Source: Vulcanimicrobiota bacterium (GTDB lineage Bacteria > Vulcanimicrobiota > Vulcanimicrobiia > Vulcanimicrobiales > Vulcanimicrobiaceae). Taken from it: a stretch of DNA of 64,000 nt. The DNA lies in assembly GCA_027306785.1 (NCBI GenBank), contig DAHUZB010000018.1, positions 1-64,000 of the forward strand, given 5' to 3'. This document shows positions 52,059 to 59,761 of this stretch, piece after piece (position 1 is the first letter of the stretch; every line of letters begins with the position of its first letter). The notes under the pieces are model-generated. The model worked only from the letters and a program-made list of their open reading frames with translations, made no database searches and was not told where the DNA came from. Made by a program: the position numbers and the translations under genes.

Positions 52059-53411
52059 GTGGGCCGATTCTTTGGAACCGACGGCGTGCGCGGCGTCGCC
52101 AACGCCGATCTGACGCCGGAACTCGCCTTCGCCATCGGCCGCGCGGGGGCGACCGTTCTCGCGCATTCGAGCGATCGTCATCTCCCGGTGATCGTCGGGC
52201 GCGACACGCGCCTCTCCGGTACCATGCTCGAAGCGGCGATCGTGGCCGGGATCACCTCGGTCGGACGCGACGTGATCGCGATCGGGATCGTTCCGACGCC
52301 CGCCGTCGCGCGCGTCACCGTCGCGGAGGGAGCGGCGGCGGGCGTGATGATCAGTGCGTCGCACAATCCCATCGCGGATAACGGCATCAAATTTTTCGGC
52401 CCCGACGGATTCAAGCTCTCCGACACGGTCGAGACGGAGATCGAGTCGTTGATCGGCAGCGATGCGCTACCGCGGCCGGTCGGCACCGAGATCGGCGTCG
52501 CGCGTCTCGCGCAAAATCTCGGCAAGCACTACTACGACGAGCTCTACGGGACCGGCGTCGATCTGCGCGGACTGCACATCGTGGTCGACGGCGCGTTCGG
52601 CGCCGCGTACGCGATGGCGCCGTATGCGCTGCGCAAGCTCGGCGCGGCCGTGACCGAGATCAACTGCGAAAACGACGGCGCGCGGATCAACGTCTCGTGC
52701 GGTGCGACGCATCTCGAGCCGCTGCAGGCGAAGGTGCGCGAACTCGCCGCCGCGGGCGACGATCACGTGGTCGGCGTGGCGTTCGACGGTGACGCGGATC
52801 GCGCGCTCTTCGTCGACGAAACCGGCGCCGTCGTCTCGGGCGATCACGTGATGTTCGCGATCGGGCGCGCACTGCACGAACGCGGCGAATTGCACGGCGA
52901 TACGATCGTCGGAACGGTGATGAGCAATATCGGCTTCGAGCGCGCGCTCGAACGACACGGCATTCGGCTCTTGCGTGCCGCGGTCGGCGATCGCTACGTG
53001 CTCGAGCGGATGCGCGAGAGCGGCTTCACGCTCGGCGGCGAGCAGTCCGGACACATCATCGATCTGCGCCGCAACACCACGGGCGACGGGCCGATGACGG
53101 CGGTGACGCTCTTCGGCATCGTGCGCGCGAGCGGCATGCGCTTGCACGATCTCGTGCGCGAGGTGGTCGTCGCGCCGCAGGTGCTGGTGAACGTGCGAAC
53201 GCCGCACAAGCAGGTTCTCGACGATGCGGGCATCCGCGGCGCGATCGCGCTCGCCGAGGAACGGCTACGCGGCGCGGGCCGCCTGCTGATCCGACCCTCG
53301 GGCACGGAGCCGCTGATTCGCGTGATGGCCGAGGGCGACGACCGGGCCGTCATCGAGGCGGTTGCGGCCGATCTTGCCAAGCAGATCGAGCAGACAGCCG
53401 CCCGTTTGTAA
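52059..53411 (+). CDS. glmM: Phosphoglucosamine mutase
   Basis: 450 aa from GTG 52059, five bases after cdaR. RFFGTDGVRGVAN, IVGRDTRLSGTMLEAAI, phosphoserine loop MISASHNPIADNGIKFFG (active Ser101), metal loop AFDGDADRALFVDE (three Asp), GGEQSGHII (sugar), and IRPSGTEPLIRVMAEG (phosphate). Interconverts glucosamine-6-P and glucosamine-1-P for peptidoglycan and LPS precursors; in other bacteria it also binds and inhibits CdaA, coupling wall supply with c-di-AMP. No terminator is seen before the riboswitch. Confidence 0.97.
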   Translation: MGRFFGTDGVRGVANADLTPELAFAIGRAGATVLAHSSDRHLPVIVGRDTRLSGTMLEAAIVAGITSVGRDVIAIGIVPTPAVARVTVAEGAAAGVMISASHNPIADNGIKFFGPDGFKLSDTVETEIESLIGSDALPRPVGTEIGVARLAQNLGKHYYDELYGTGVDLRGLHIVVDGAFGAAYAMAPYALRKLGAAVTEINCENDGARINVSCGATHLEPLQAKVRELAAAGDDHVVGVAFDGDADRALFVDETGAVVSGDHVMFAIGRALHERGELHGDTIVGTVMSNIGFERALERHGIRLLRAAVGDRYVLERMRESGFTLGGEQSGHIIDLRRNTTGDGPMTAVTLFGIVRASGMRLHDLVREVVVAPQVLVNVRTPHKQVLDDAGIRGAIALAEERLRGAGRLLIRPSGTEPLIRVMAEGDDRAVIEAVAADLAKQIEQTAARL

Positions 53412-53423
53412 CGGAAAAGATAA

Positions 53424-53622
53424 GCCGAGGGAGGAGACCAACCTCGGCAGGCTAAACCTAAAGTCCCAGTCGCGAGACCCAGATCTCGCGGCACGTACGC
53501 CTGCACAAGAGCACTGAATCCGGCTTGGCCGCCGGAGCGGGGGACTCCACGGTAGGGGTGAATGGGCCGGTCCGGTCCTAGGGCGATCTTTCCCGTCCGA
53601 ACCCGTCAACTAACCTCGCAAG
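53424..53622 (+). ncRNA. c-di-AMP riboswitch (ydaO/yuaA type)
   Basis: The conserved core is present in order: ACTGAATCC (53512-53520), GCGGGGGAC (53537-53545), AGGGGTGAATG (53554-53564), CTAGGGCGATCTTTCCC (53578-53594), then GTCCGAACCCGTCAACTAAC (53595-53614). These are the hallmark segments of the ydaO motif. Upstream hairpins GCCGAGG/CCTCGGC (53424-53448) and CGCGAGA/TCTCGCG (53471-53490) may form part of P1 or a leader; the 5' boundary is uncertain. The gene controlled is the NlpC/P60 hydrolase at 53645, a known type of ydaO target; in this class c-di-AMP usually turns expression off. The Shine-Dalgarno lies 10 bases after the aptamer, so control could be translational. Confidence 0.9.
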
Positions 53623-53644
53623 TGTTGTGAAAGAGGAGTTTTTC

Positions 53645-54241
53645 TTGCGTCAAGCGTTAGCTGCCGGGGCGTTTGCCCTGATGCTTGCCGGATCGTTTGC
53701 CGGCGCGGATGCTGCGCCGTCCGCCGCCCACTCATCCGTCGCCGCGACCCGCGCGGCCGCTCAAAGTCCCGATGTCGCCGAATGGACGGCGCATCTGATC
53801 GTCACCTCGAATCATGCGGAGAAGAACGGCCAGATTCGTTCCTTCGCGGGTGGGGTGCTCGCCCGGACCTCCAAGATCGCCCAAGAGCTCACCAAGAGCG
53901 CCCTGAAGTTTCTCGGCGTTCCCTACGTTTTCGGCGGCACGTCGCCGAGCGGTTTCGATTGCTCGGGCTACGTTCAGCACGTCTTCGCCATGCTCGGCAT
54001 CAACATTCCGCGCACCGCTGATGCCCAGTACTACTACGGCAAGAAGATTCTCGGCGGTATGCGGCCCGGCGATCTCGTCTTTTTCCAGACGTACGAGCCC
54101 GGACCGTCGCACGTCGGCATCTATCTCGGTCACGGTCGCTTCGTTCACGCGTCGAGCCACGGCGTGATGATCTCGAGCCTCTCGAACTCGTACTGGGCGG
54201 CTCGGTACATCGGCGCCAAACGGCTGATCGCAACGCGATAG
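53645..54241 (+). CDS. Secreted NlpC/P60 cell-wall endopeptidase
   Basis: 198 aa from TTG 53645, chosen because AGAGGAG (53632-53638) lies six bases upstream and the protein then begins directly with a signal peptide (RQALAAGAFALMLAGSFAGA); GTG 53627 would place the ribosome site inside the gene. C-terminal NlpC/P60 domain: FLGVPYVFGGTSPSGFDCSG (Cys106 nucleophile), NIPRTADAQYYYGKKI, MRPGDLVFF, PSHVGIYLGHGRFVHASSHG (catalytic His). Cuts the peptide stem of peptidoglycan. Expression is expected to respond to c-di-AMP through the leader riboswitch. Confidence 0.93.
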   Translation: MRQALAAGAFALMLAGSFAGADAAPSAAHSSVAATRAAAQSPDVAEWTAHLIVTSNHAEKNGQIRSFAGGVLARTSKIAQELTKSALKFLGVPYVFGGTSPSGFDCSGYVQHVFAMLGINIPRTADAQYYYGKKILGGMRPGDLVFFQTYEPGPSHVGIYLGHGRFVHASSHGVMISSLSNSYWAARYIGAKRLIATR

Positions 54242-54297
54242 CTACTCCGCCCGAACGGGTCGCTGAAGAGACGCGACTCGTCTCCCTCGCGTACATC

Positions 54298-54627
54298 GTG
54301 TGGATCGTCGCGATCTACGACCGCATCGCGGCTCGCGACGAAGCCTCCGCATGGTACCGATTCCATATGCGGCAAGCCCTCTGGTTCGGTGCGCTGAGCG
54401 CGCTGATCGGGCTTGTCGCTTTGTTATGGCCGCTCGTCTCGAGCATCGGTATCGGGAGTATCCGCGTGACGCTCTGGATCTACGGATTCGCGAGCCTGCT
54501 CGACCTTGCGCTCTTCGTCTTATGGGTCGTGCTCGCGCTGCGGTATAGTCAGCGAGCGAGCCGAGGCGAGCTCTTCGACGTCCCGTGGGTTGCGCGCATC
54601 ACGCGTCGCTGGAGCGCCCCGCACTAA
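54298..54627 (+). CDS. Small membrane protein downstream of the NlpC/P60 gene
   Basis: 109 aa from GTG 54298, the first canonical start. At least two membrane helices (LWFGALSALIGLVALLWPLV, LLDLALFVLWVVLALRYSQR) and a C-terminal cytoplasmic tail; resembles small DUF4870-type proteins. The frame is open back to 54238, and the residues before the GTG (PPERVAEETRLVSLAYI) complete the first helix, so the true start is probably earlier. The only candidate at the usual overlap is ATA 54238, sharing bases with the nlpC stop (ATAG). That start is speculative. Confidence 0.6.
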   Translation: MWIVAIYDRIAARDEASAWYRFHMRQALWFGALSALIGLVALLWPLVSSIGIGSIRVTLWIYGFASLLDLALFVLWVVLALRYSQRASRGELFDVPWVARITRRWSAPH

Positions 54628-54687
54628 AAGGGACCGCAGAAGAAGCGCCGTAATCTCGCCCGTCGCGTTTCCCGCGCGAAACCGCGA

Positions 54688-54762
54688 TGGGGTGTAGCCA
54701 AGCGGTAAGGCAGCGGACTTTGACTCCGCCATGCGTTGGTTCGAATCCAGCCACCCCAGCCA
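54688..54762 (+). tRNA. tRNA-Gln (UUG), CCA encoded
   Basis: 75 nt. Acceptor TGGGGTG/CACCCCA, D-arm with AGCCAAGCGGTAAGGCA, anticodon stem GCGGA/TCCGC with loop CTTTGAC and anticodon TTG at 54720-54722, T-arm GGTTCGAATCC, and CCA at 54760-54762. Glutamine identity follows from the anticodon and the weak U-rich loop. A hairpin terminator begins directly at its end. Partial direct and inverted copies follow. Confidence 0.96.
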
Positions 54763-54799
54763 AAAGCAACCGGCCTCCCGATGGAGGCCGTTTGCTTTT
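54762..54799 (+). terminator. Terminator after tRNA-Gln (copy 1)
   Basis: AAAAGCAACCGGCCTCC (54762-54778), loop CGAT, GGAGGCCGTTTGCTTTT (54783-54799), one mismatch. A second copy of the same hairpin occurs at 54990-55028 after the partial tRNA. Confidence 0.8.
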
Positions 54800-54833
54800 G
54801 GCTCCGCGGCCAGGCGGTGCTTCGCTTCGCACG

Positions 54834-54872
54834 CGCATGGCGGAGTCGAAGTTCGCTGCCTTACCGCAGTGG
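54834..54872 (-). repeat. Inverted copy of the tRNA-Gln D/anticodon region (copy 1)
   Basis: The reverse complement (CGGTAAGGCAGCGAACTTCG then ACTCCGCCATGCG) matches tRNA-Gln 54702-54736 with a few changes. It could pair with the real tRNA sequence to give a hairpin of about 35 bp if the terminator is read through. Confidence 0.8.
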
Positions 54873-54934
54873 AGGCGCGCAGCGCCGGAACGGAATCTCA
54901 AGCGGGGGGCCCCGGCGCGCGAGAGCGCGCTGGG

Positions 54935-54990
54935 AAAAGCAGCGGATTTGACTCCGCCATGCGTTGGTTCGAATCCAGCCACCCCAGCCA
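54935..54990 (+). pseudogene. Partial tRNA-Gln copy
   Basis: AAGCAGCGGATTTGACTCCG then CCATGCGTTGGTTCGAATCC and AGCCACCCCAGCCA match the 3' part of tRNA-Gln (anticodon arm to CCA). The anticodon region has one base less (GGATTTGAC versus GGACTTTGAC), and the 5' acceptor strand and D-arm are missing, so it cannot fold as a tRNA. Confidence 0.88.
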
Positions 54991-55028
54991 AAAGCAACCG
55001 GCCTCCCGATGGGAGGCCGTTTGCTTTT
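54990..55028 (+). terminator. Terminator copy 2 after the partial tRNA
   Basis: Near-identical to 54762-54799 with one extra G in the stem (CCTCCCGATGGGAGG), giving a 9-bp central stem. Offset from copy 1 is about 228 bp. Confidence 0.8.
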
Positions 55029-55059
55029 GGCCGCGACTGACTGTGCTTCGCCACCTACT

Positions 55060-55119
55060 CGCATGGCGGAGTCAACGTCCGCTGCCTTACCGTAGTGGAG
55101 GCGCGCAGCGCCGGAACGG
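55060..55119 (-). repeat. Inverted tRNA-Gln fragment (copy 2) with shared GC-rich tail
   Basis: CGCATGGCGGAGTCAACGTC then CGCTGCCTTACCGTAGTGG is the reverse complement of the tRNA D/anticodon region, and the next 21 bases, AGGCGCGCAGCGCCGGAACG G, repeat those following inverted copy 1 (from 54873). It belongs to the same 226-228 bp duplicated unit. Confidence 0.8.
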
Positions 55120-55170
55120 ATCACAGAAAAGAAAGCGAGTAAAGCAAAGAAACAAAGTTGACTAAATACA

Positions 55171-55542
55171 GTGAGTAAAGTACTGTTGGTTTATATGCTT
55201 CCTTCCGGATCGTTGAGTGAGAGGGATCGGCTGCTGCTCGAATTGGGTGCGGCTCGCGAGCGCGTCACGGCTCTGGAGCGTCGCATCGCCGAGCTGGGAG
55301 ATCTCCCCGGCGGGGATGTCGGCGCGGCCTCGGACGAGGTGCCGGGGAGATTGCGTGCCGTGCTCGAGGCCTTCGATGGCGCGTCCGGACCGCGGACCCT
55401 CGACGAGGTGTTTCAGTTCGTCAAGAAGGCCGAGCGTCGTGCGATCACGCGCGCGGGGGTTCGCAATCGAATCATCAAGCTCGTGGAGCTCGGGTACGTG
55501 CGTCAAGTCGATCGCGGGCTGTTCGAGCGCGTACCCGCCTGA
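55171..55542 (+). CDS. Small coiled-coil/winged-helix-like protein
   Basis: 123 aa from GTG 55171 (ATG 55195 is an alternative, removing eight hydrophobic residues). A coiled coil (LSERDRLLLELGAARERVTA, LERRIAEL), an acidic linker, then a helical domain with a winged-helix look: PRTLDEVFQFVKKAERRAIT, RAGVRNRIIKLVELGYVRQV, DRGLFERV. This may be a DNA-binding or dimerisation module. No family recognised. It follows the tRNA repeat region and precedes the tricorn protease gene by 60 bases. Confidence 0.6.
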   Translation: MSKVLLVYMLPSGSLSERDRLLLELGAARERVTALERRIAELGDLPGGDVGAASDEVPGRLRAVLEAFDGASGPRTLDEVFQFVKKAERRAITRAGVRNRIIKLVELGYVRQVDRGLFERVPA

Positions 55543-55603
55543 TCGGCGGGCTCGAAACGACATATCCGGCAGGGACGCTCGCTTCCTCGCCAAACGGGGA
55601 TGC

Positions 55604-58600
55604 ATGTCGTTTCTGCGCTCGTTCGTCATCGCAGCCGCGCTTGCGTGTGCTTGTATCGCGTCGGCCTCGGCCGCGTCGCCGTTGATTCTCCAATCGCCCA
55701 CGATCAGCCGATCTCGGATCGCGTTCGTGTACGCAGGCGATATTTGGACGGTTCCGCGGTCGGGCGGCGACGCGCGCCGCCTGGTGACCGGCTACGGGCT
55801 CGCAAGCGCTCCGTACTTTTCACCCGACGGATCGACGCTCGCGTTCAGCGCGAATTACGACGGAAACATCGACGTCTACACGGTCTCGGCGCTCGGCGGC
55901 GAACCGCATCGCGTCACCTATCATCCGGCGCCCGATATCGTGATCGGATGGACGCCCGACGGCAAGCACATCCTGTTCCGCTCCGGGCGCAACAGCCCGA
56001 CCGATGCGATGCAGGTCTACGAGATCTCGCCGCGCGGCGGCGATGCGTCGATGCTGCCGCTGCCCGACGCGAACGCGGGCTCGTTCTCGGCCGACGGATC
56101 GCACTTCGCCTACGTGCCGAACGGGCAGTGGGAGCCGTTCTGGCAGGGCTATCGCGGCGGGCAGACGACGCCGATCTGGATTGCGAACATGGCCGATTCG
56201 TCGGTCGTCGCGATTCCGCGCAACAACTCGAACGATCGCTTTCCGATGTGGATCGGTTCGACGATCTACTTCGTCTCCGATCGCAACGGCAACTACACGC
56301 TCTTCGCGTACGACACGCACACCCACGCGGTGAAGCAGCTGGTCGCCAATCACCATAATTTCGATATCGTCTCGGCCTCGGCCAACGACGACGAGATCGT
56401 CTACTCGCAGTTCGATTCGATCCACGTCTACGATCCGCGCACGCGGCGCGAGCGTGCCGTGCCGATCTCGATCCGTGCCGATCTGCCCGAGGTGAGACCG
56501 CACTGGGAATCGGTCGGTGGCGAGATTCAGAACGCGAACATCTCGCCGACCGGCGTGCGCGCGGTCTTCGAAGCGCACGGCGATATTCTCACCGTGCCCG
56601 CCGGCGCGGGCGATATTCGCGACATCACCAAGACGCCGGGCGTAGAGGAGCGCGATCCGGCGTGGTCGCCCGACGGCAAGTGGATTGCCTATTTCTCCGA
56701 TGCGGGCGGCGAATATTCGCTGCACCTGCGCGATCAGCGCGCGCTGCATCCGGAGAAGGTGTACGCGCTCGAACCGCACCCGTCGTTCTACTACTCGCCG
56801 ATTTGGTCGCCCGACAGCAAGAAGATCGCGTACAGCGACAAGCATCTGGGCGTCTACTACATCGACGTGAGCGCGGCACATCCGCGGGCGGTGAAGATCG
56901 CGTCGCAGCCGTTCGAATCGTTCAGCGCCAATCGTCTCGACGGCGTGTGGTCGCCGGATAGCCGCTACTTCGCGTTCACGCAACAACTCACCAATTTCGA
57001 GCACGCGATCGTCGTGTACGACACGCGCACGCACGAGACGCATCAGGTGACCGACGGCATGAGCGACGCCACGACGCCTGCCTTCGATCGCAGCGGAAAA
57101 TACCTGTACTTCCTCGCGAGTACGAACACGGCGCTCGCCGCCTACGGACTCGATATGGAGAGCGACAATCGCCCGGTGACGAGCGCCGTCTACGCGGCGG
57201 TCTTACATTCGCAGGACGCCTCGCCGGTGGCGCCCGTGAGCGACGAGGAGCATGTGACGAGCGACGAGCCCGAAGCCGCACCGGCGAAGGCCGCGACGCC
57301 GCATCCGAAAGCCGCACATACGAAACCGTCGGATGCACCAATCGACTTCGCGGGCATCGGGCAGCGGATCGTATCGCTTCCGATTCCGGTGGGCAACTAC
57401 ACCGGGCTCGCCGCGGCCGCTCCGGGCACGCTCTTTCTCTCCGAAGCGCCGCCCGTGGCGGTCGACGGAGCACCGACGACGCAGACGCTGCTACGCTTCG
57501 ATCTCACCTCGCGCAAGGTGCTGCCGTGGACCGGCGGGATCGAAGGCTTCGCGGTGAGCGCCGACGGGAAAAAACTGCTGATCGATCGCGCCGGGCCCGC
57601 GGGCGGCTCGTGGGCGATCGTCTCGGCCGCCGCGGCGCCCAAGGCGAACGAAGGCACGCTTGCGACCGGCGCGATGGAAGTGTACGTCGATCCGCGCGCG
57701 CAGTGGAAGCAGATGTACCGCGAGACGTGGCGCATCGAGCGCGATTTCTTCTACGATCCGCACCACCACGGATTGAACATCGCCGCCGCGGAGAAGCGCT
57801 TCGCCGTCTTTCTCCCCGGTCTCGCATCGCGCGACGACTTCACCTATCTCACGCACGAGATGATCAGCTATCTCTCGGTCGGCCATCTGTGGGTTTACGG
57901 CGGCTCGACGCCGCTCATGCGCCACGTGAACGTGGGATTGCTCGGCGCCGATTATACGGTCGCGAACGGTCACTACCGCTTCGCCAAGATCTACAGCGGC
58001 GAGAATTGGAATCCGCAGCTTCACGCGCCGCTCACGCAGCCGGGTGTGAACGTGAAGGCGGGCGAGTACCTCTTCGACGTGAACGGCCGCCCGGTCACGA
58101 CCGATCGCGAGGTCTACGCCTTCTTCGAAGAGACGGCCGGGAAGCAGACGATCATCCGGGTCGGCCCGCACGCCGACGGCAGCGGCGCGCGCGACGTCAC
58201 GGTGGTGCCGCTCGCGAGCGAGGCGAATCTGCGTAAGCTCGCGTGGATCGAACACAATCGGCGTGAAGTCAACCGCTTGAGCGGCGGCAAGCTCGCCTAC
58301 GTGTATATGCCCGACACCGAGTTCGGCGGGTTCACCGATTTCAATCGCTACTTTTTCTCGCAGGTGAATCGCGAGGGCGTGATCCTCGACGAGCGCTACA
58401 ATCACGGCGGACAGATCGCCGACTACGTGATCGATCTGCTCAGCCGCAAGCCCGATGCCATTCTCAAGGGCCGCGACGGCGATACCTATCTCGATCCGCC
58501 GCTCGCGATCTACGGGCCCAAAGTGATGTTGATCAACCAGTATGCGGGATCGGGCGGCGACGCGATGCCGTGGCTCTTTAAGAAAGCGCACTTGGGCAAG

Positions 58601-58906
58601 CTCGTCGGCGTGCGTACCTGGGGCGGACTCGTCGGCATCGGCGGGTATCCGACGCTGATGGACGGCGGTGCGGTCATGGCGCCGCGCGTTGCGATCGGCG
58701 GCCTGCACGGACATTGGGAGGTGGAAGGGCACGGCGTGACGCCCGACGTGACCGTCCTCCAGGATCCCAAGCTCGTGCGCGAAGGTCACGACCCGCAGCT
58801 CGAGGCCGCGGTTCGAACGGCGATGGCGGAGCTGCGCGCGCATCCGTTGCCGCACTACACGCCGCCGCCGTTCCCCGATCATCACCCGGTGCTGCCGCCG
58901 AACTAA
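55604..58906 (+). CDS. Secreted tricorn-type protease (S41)
   Basis: 1100 aa from ATG 55604 with a signal peptide (SFLRSFVIAAALACACIASA, SAA). Residues about 30-320 and 350-720 are two beta-propellers of TolB/WD-like repeats (APYFSPDGSTLAFSANYDGN, DPAWSPDGKWIAYFSDAGGE, SPIWSPDSKKIAYSDKHLGV). Then come a helical domain (MYRETWRIERDFFYDPHHHG), the His motif SYLSVGHLWVYGG, a PDZ-like domain (GVNVKAGEYLFDVNGRPV), and the catalytic C-terminal domain with nucleophile Ser983 in QYAGSGGDAMPW and the Glu-containing GVRTWGGLVGI. Tricorn proteins degrade peptides as large oligomers. The signal peptide places this homologue outside the cytoplasm. Confidence 0.9.
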   Translation: MSFLRSFVIAAALACACIASASAASPLILQSPTISRSRIAFVYAGDIWTVPRSGGDARRLVTGYGLASAPYFSPDGSTLAFSANYDGNIDVYTVSALGGEPHRVTYHPAPDIVIGWTPDGKHILFRSGRNSPTDAMQVYEISPRGGDASMLPLPDANAGSFSADGSHFAYVPNGQWEPFWQGYRGGQTTPIWIANMADSSVVAIPRNNSNDRFPMWIGSTIYFVSDRNGNYTLFAYDTHTHAVKQLVANHHNFDIVSASANDDEIVYSQFDSIHVYDPRTRRERAVPISIRADLPEVRPHWESVGGEIQNANISPTGVRAVFEAHGDILTVPAGAGDIRDITKTPGVEERDPAWSPDGKWIAYFSDAGGEYSLHLRDQRALHPEKVYALEPHPSFYYSPIWSPDSKKIAYSDKHLGVYYIDVSAAHPRAVKIASQPFESFSANRLDGVWSPDSRYFAFTQQLTNFEHAIVVYDTRTHETHQVTDGMSDATTPAFDRSGKYLYFLASTNTALAAYGLDMESDNRPVTSAVYAAVLHSQDASPVAPVSDEEHVTSDEPEAAPAKAATPHPKAAHTKPSDAPIDFAGIGQRIVSLPIPVGNYTGLAAAAPGTLFLSEAPPVAVDGAPTTQTLLRFDLTSRKVLPWTGGIEGFAVSADGKKLLIDRAGPAGGSWAIVSAAAAPKANEGTLATGAMEVYVDPRAQWKQMYRETWRIERDFFYDPHHHGLNIAAAEKRFAVFLPGLASRDDFTYLTHEMISYLSVGHLWVYGGSTPLMRHVNVGLLGADYTVANGHYRFAKIYSGENWNPQLHAPLTQPGVNVKAGEYLFDVNGRPVTTDREVYAFFEETAGKQTIIRVGPHADGSGARDVTVVPLASEANLRKLAWIEHNRREVNRLSGGKLAYVYMPDTEFGGFTDFNRYFFSQVNREGVILDERYNHGGQIADYVIDLLSRKPDAILKGRDGDTYLDPPLAIYGPKVMLINQYAGSGGDAMPWLFKKAHLGKLVGVRTWGGLVGIGGYPTLMDGGAVMAPRVAIGGLHGHWEVEGHGVTPDVTVLQDPKLVREGHDPQLEAAVRTAMAELRAHPLPHYTPPPFPDHHPVLPPN

Positions 58907-58919
58907 GGCGGCGGCACCT

Positions 58920-59672
58920 CTACCCCATCTTGCGGATCGTCCAGAGGTCGAACGCGAGCTTGGTGTTCGTCAGGTAGTCGTAGGGCATCGTGAAGAAGCC
59001 GTCGAGGCCCCACGTCGCCCCTTCGGAGTTGAGCGCGATGACGCTCTGCGTGTCGTCGTCGTACCCGACCACCATCACCGCATGGCCGGCGATCTTGGTA
59101 TCGTCGGCCGCGGGCATCGTCATGTGCCCGGTCGCGGTCGCCGCGAGACACGGTCCTTCGAAGACCTCGATCCCGCAGACGAACGGATAGCCCTCGGCGA
59201 GGCACGCTTTCGCATGCGAGAGATCGTGTTGCGAGAGACGGAAATACTGCAGCGCGTGCATGGTCGCGTTCGCGTAGCATACCTGCGGCGGCGCTTCGGT
59301 TACGTTCGACGCGAGGTACGGCCAGAGCGTCTCGTTACAGACGCCGACGGCGGCGAGCGCCTTGATCGCGTTGCGGAGCGTCGCGCCCGAATCGGAGCCT
59401 TGATCGTGCGTGAGCGCGCGCGTGTTGTAGTAGAGAAAGAGTCGCGACGGCAGCACCAGCGGCCGCCCCGCCTTTTTTTCAAGAAAGGTCAGCGACGACG
59501 CGAGCGCGTGCGCGCTGCAGCTTTTGAGCGCGCCTTGCGTGTAGACCGGGCCGCAGCCGGCGCGTAGATCGACGCGCGCGGGAAGCGCGGCGGCGGTCGG
59601 AACGTATGCGGCGTCGCGCGGGTCGTCTTGGTCGCGCCCGGTGCCGTAGTGGGCGAAGGTTCGATCGAGCAT
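58920..59672 (-). CDS. Papain-like (C1A) cysteine peptidase
   Basis: 250 aa from ATG 59672 (an in-frame ATG at 59741 is possible). Begins RTFAHYGTGRDQDDPRDAAY, then ARVDLRAGCGPVYTQGALKS; the oxyanion Gln is in TQGALKS and the nucleophile Cys in KSCSAHALASSL (QGxCGSCWAFA family, changed). The His is in KIAGHAVMVVGYDDD and the Asn in ALNSEGATWGLDGFF. No signal peptide is clear. A complete catalytic set suggests an active thiol protease; target unknown. On the opposite strand to the DUF1835 gene, 89 bases apart. Confidence 0.85.
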   Translation of the reverse strand: MLDRTFAHYGTGRDQDDPRDAAYVPTAAALPARVDLRAGCGPVYTQGALKSCSAHALASSLTFLEKKAGRPLVLPSRLFLYYNTRALTHDQGSDSGATLRNAIKALAAVGVCNETLWPYLASNVTEAPPQVCYANATMHALQYFRLSQHDLSHAKACLAEGYPFVCGIEVFEGPCLAATATGHMTMPAADDTKIAGHAVMVVGYDDDTQSVIALNSEGATWGLDGFFTMPYDYLTNTKLAFDLWTIRKMG

Positions 59673-59761
59673 GTCCTCGGGATTAGCGAGGCGCTTCCTT
59701 GCTCCCGCCGCGAACCCGCTGCATGATCGCCGCTCCCGCATCGCGTATGAACGCCGCAGCG

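Noticed and set aside
53424-53448. glmM intrinsic terminator
   Set aside because: A GCCGAGG/CCTCGGC hairpin is present but is followed by AGGCTAAACC without a U tract; it is better seen as part of the riboswitch leader.
54935-54990. Second tRNA-Gln gene
   Set aside because: Lacks the 5' acceptor strand and D-arm and has a one-base deletion in the anticodon arm, so it is a fragment.
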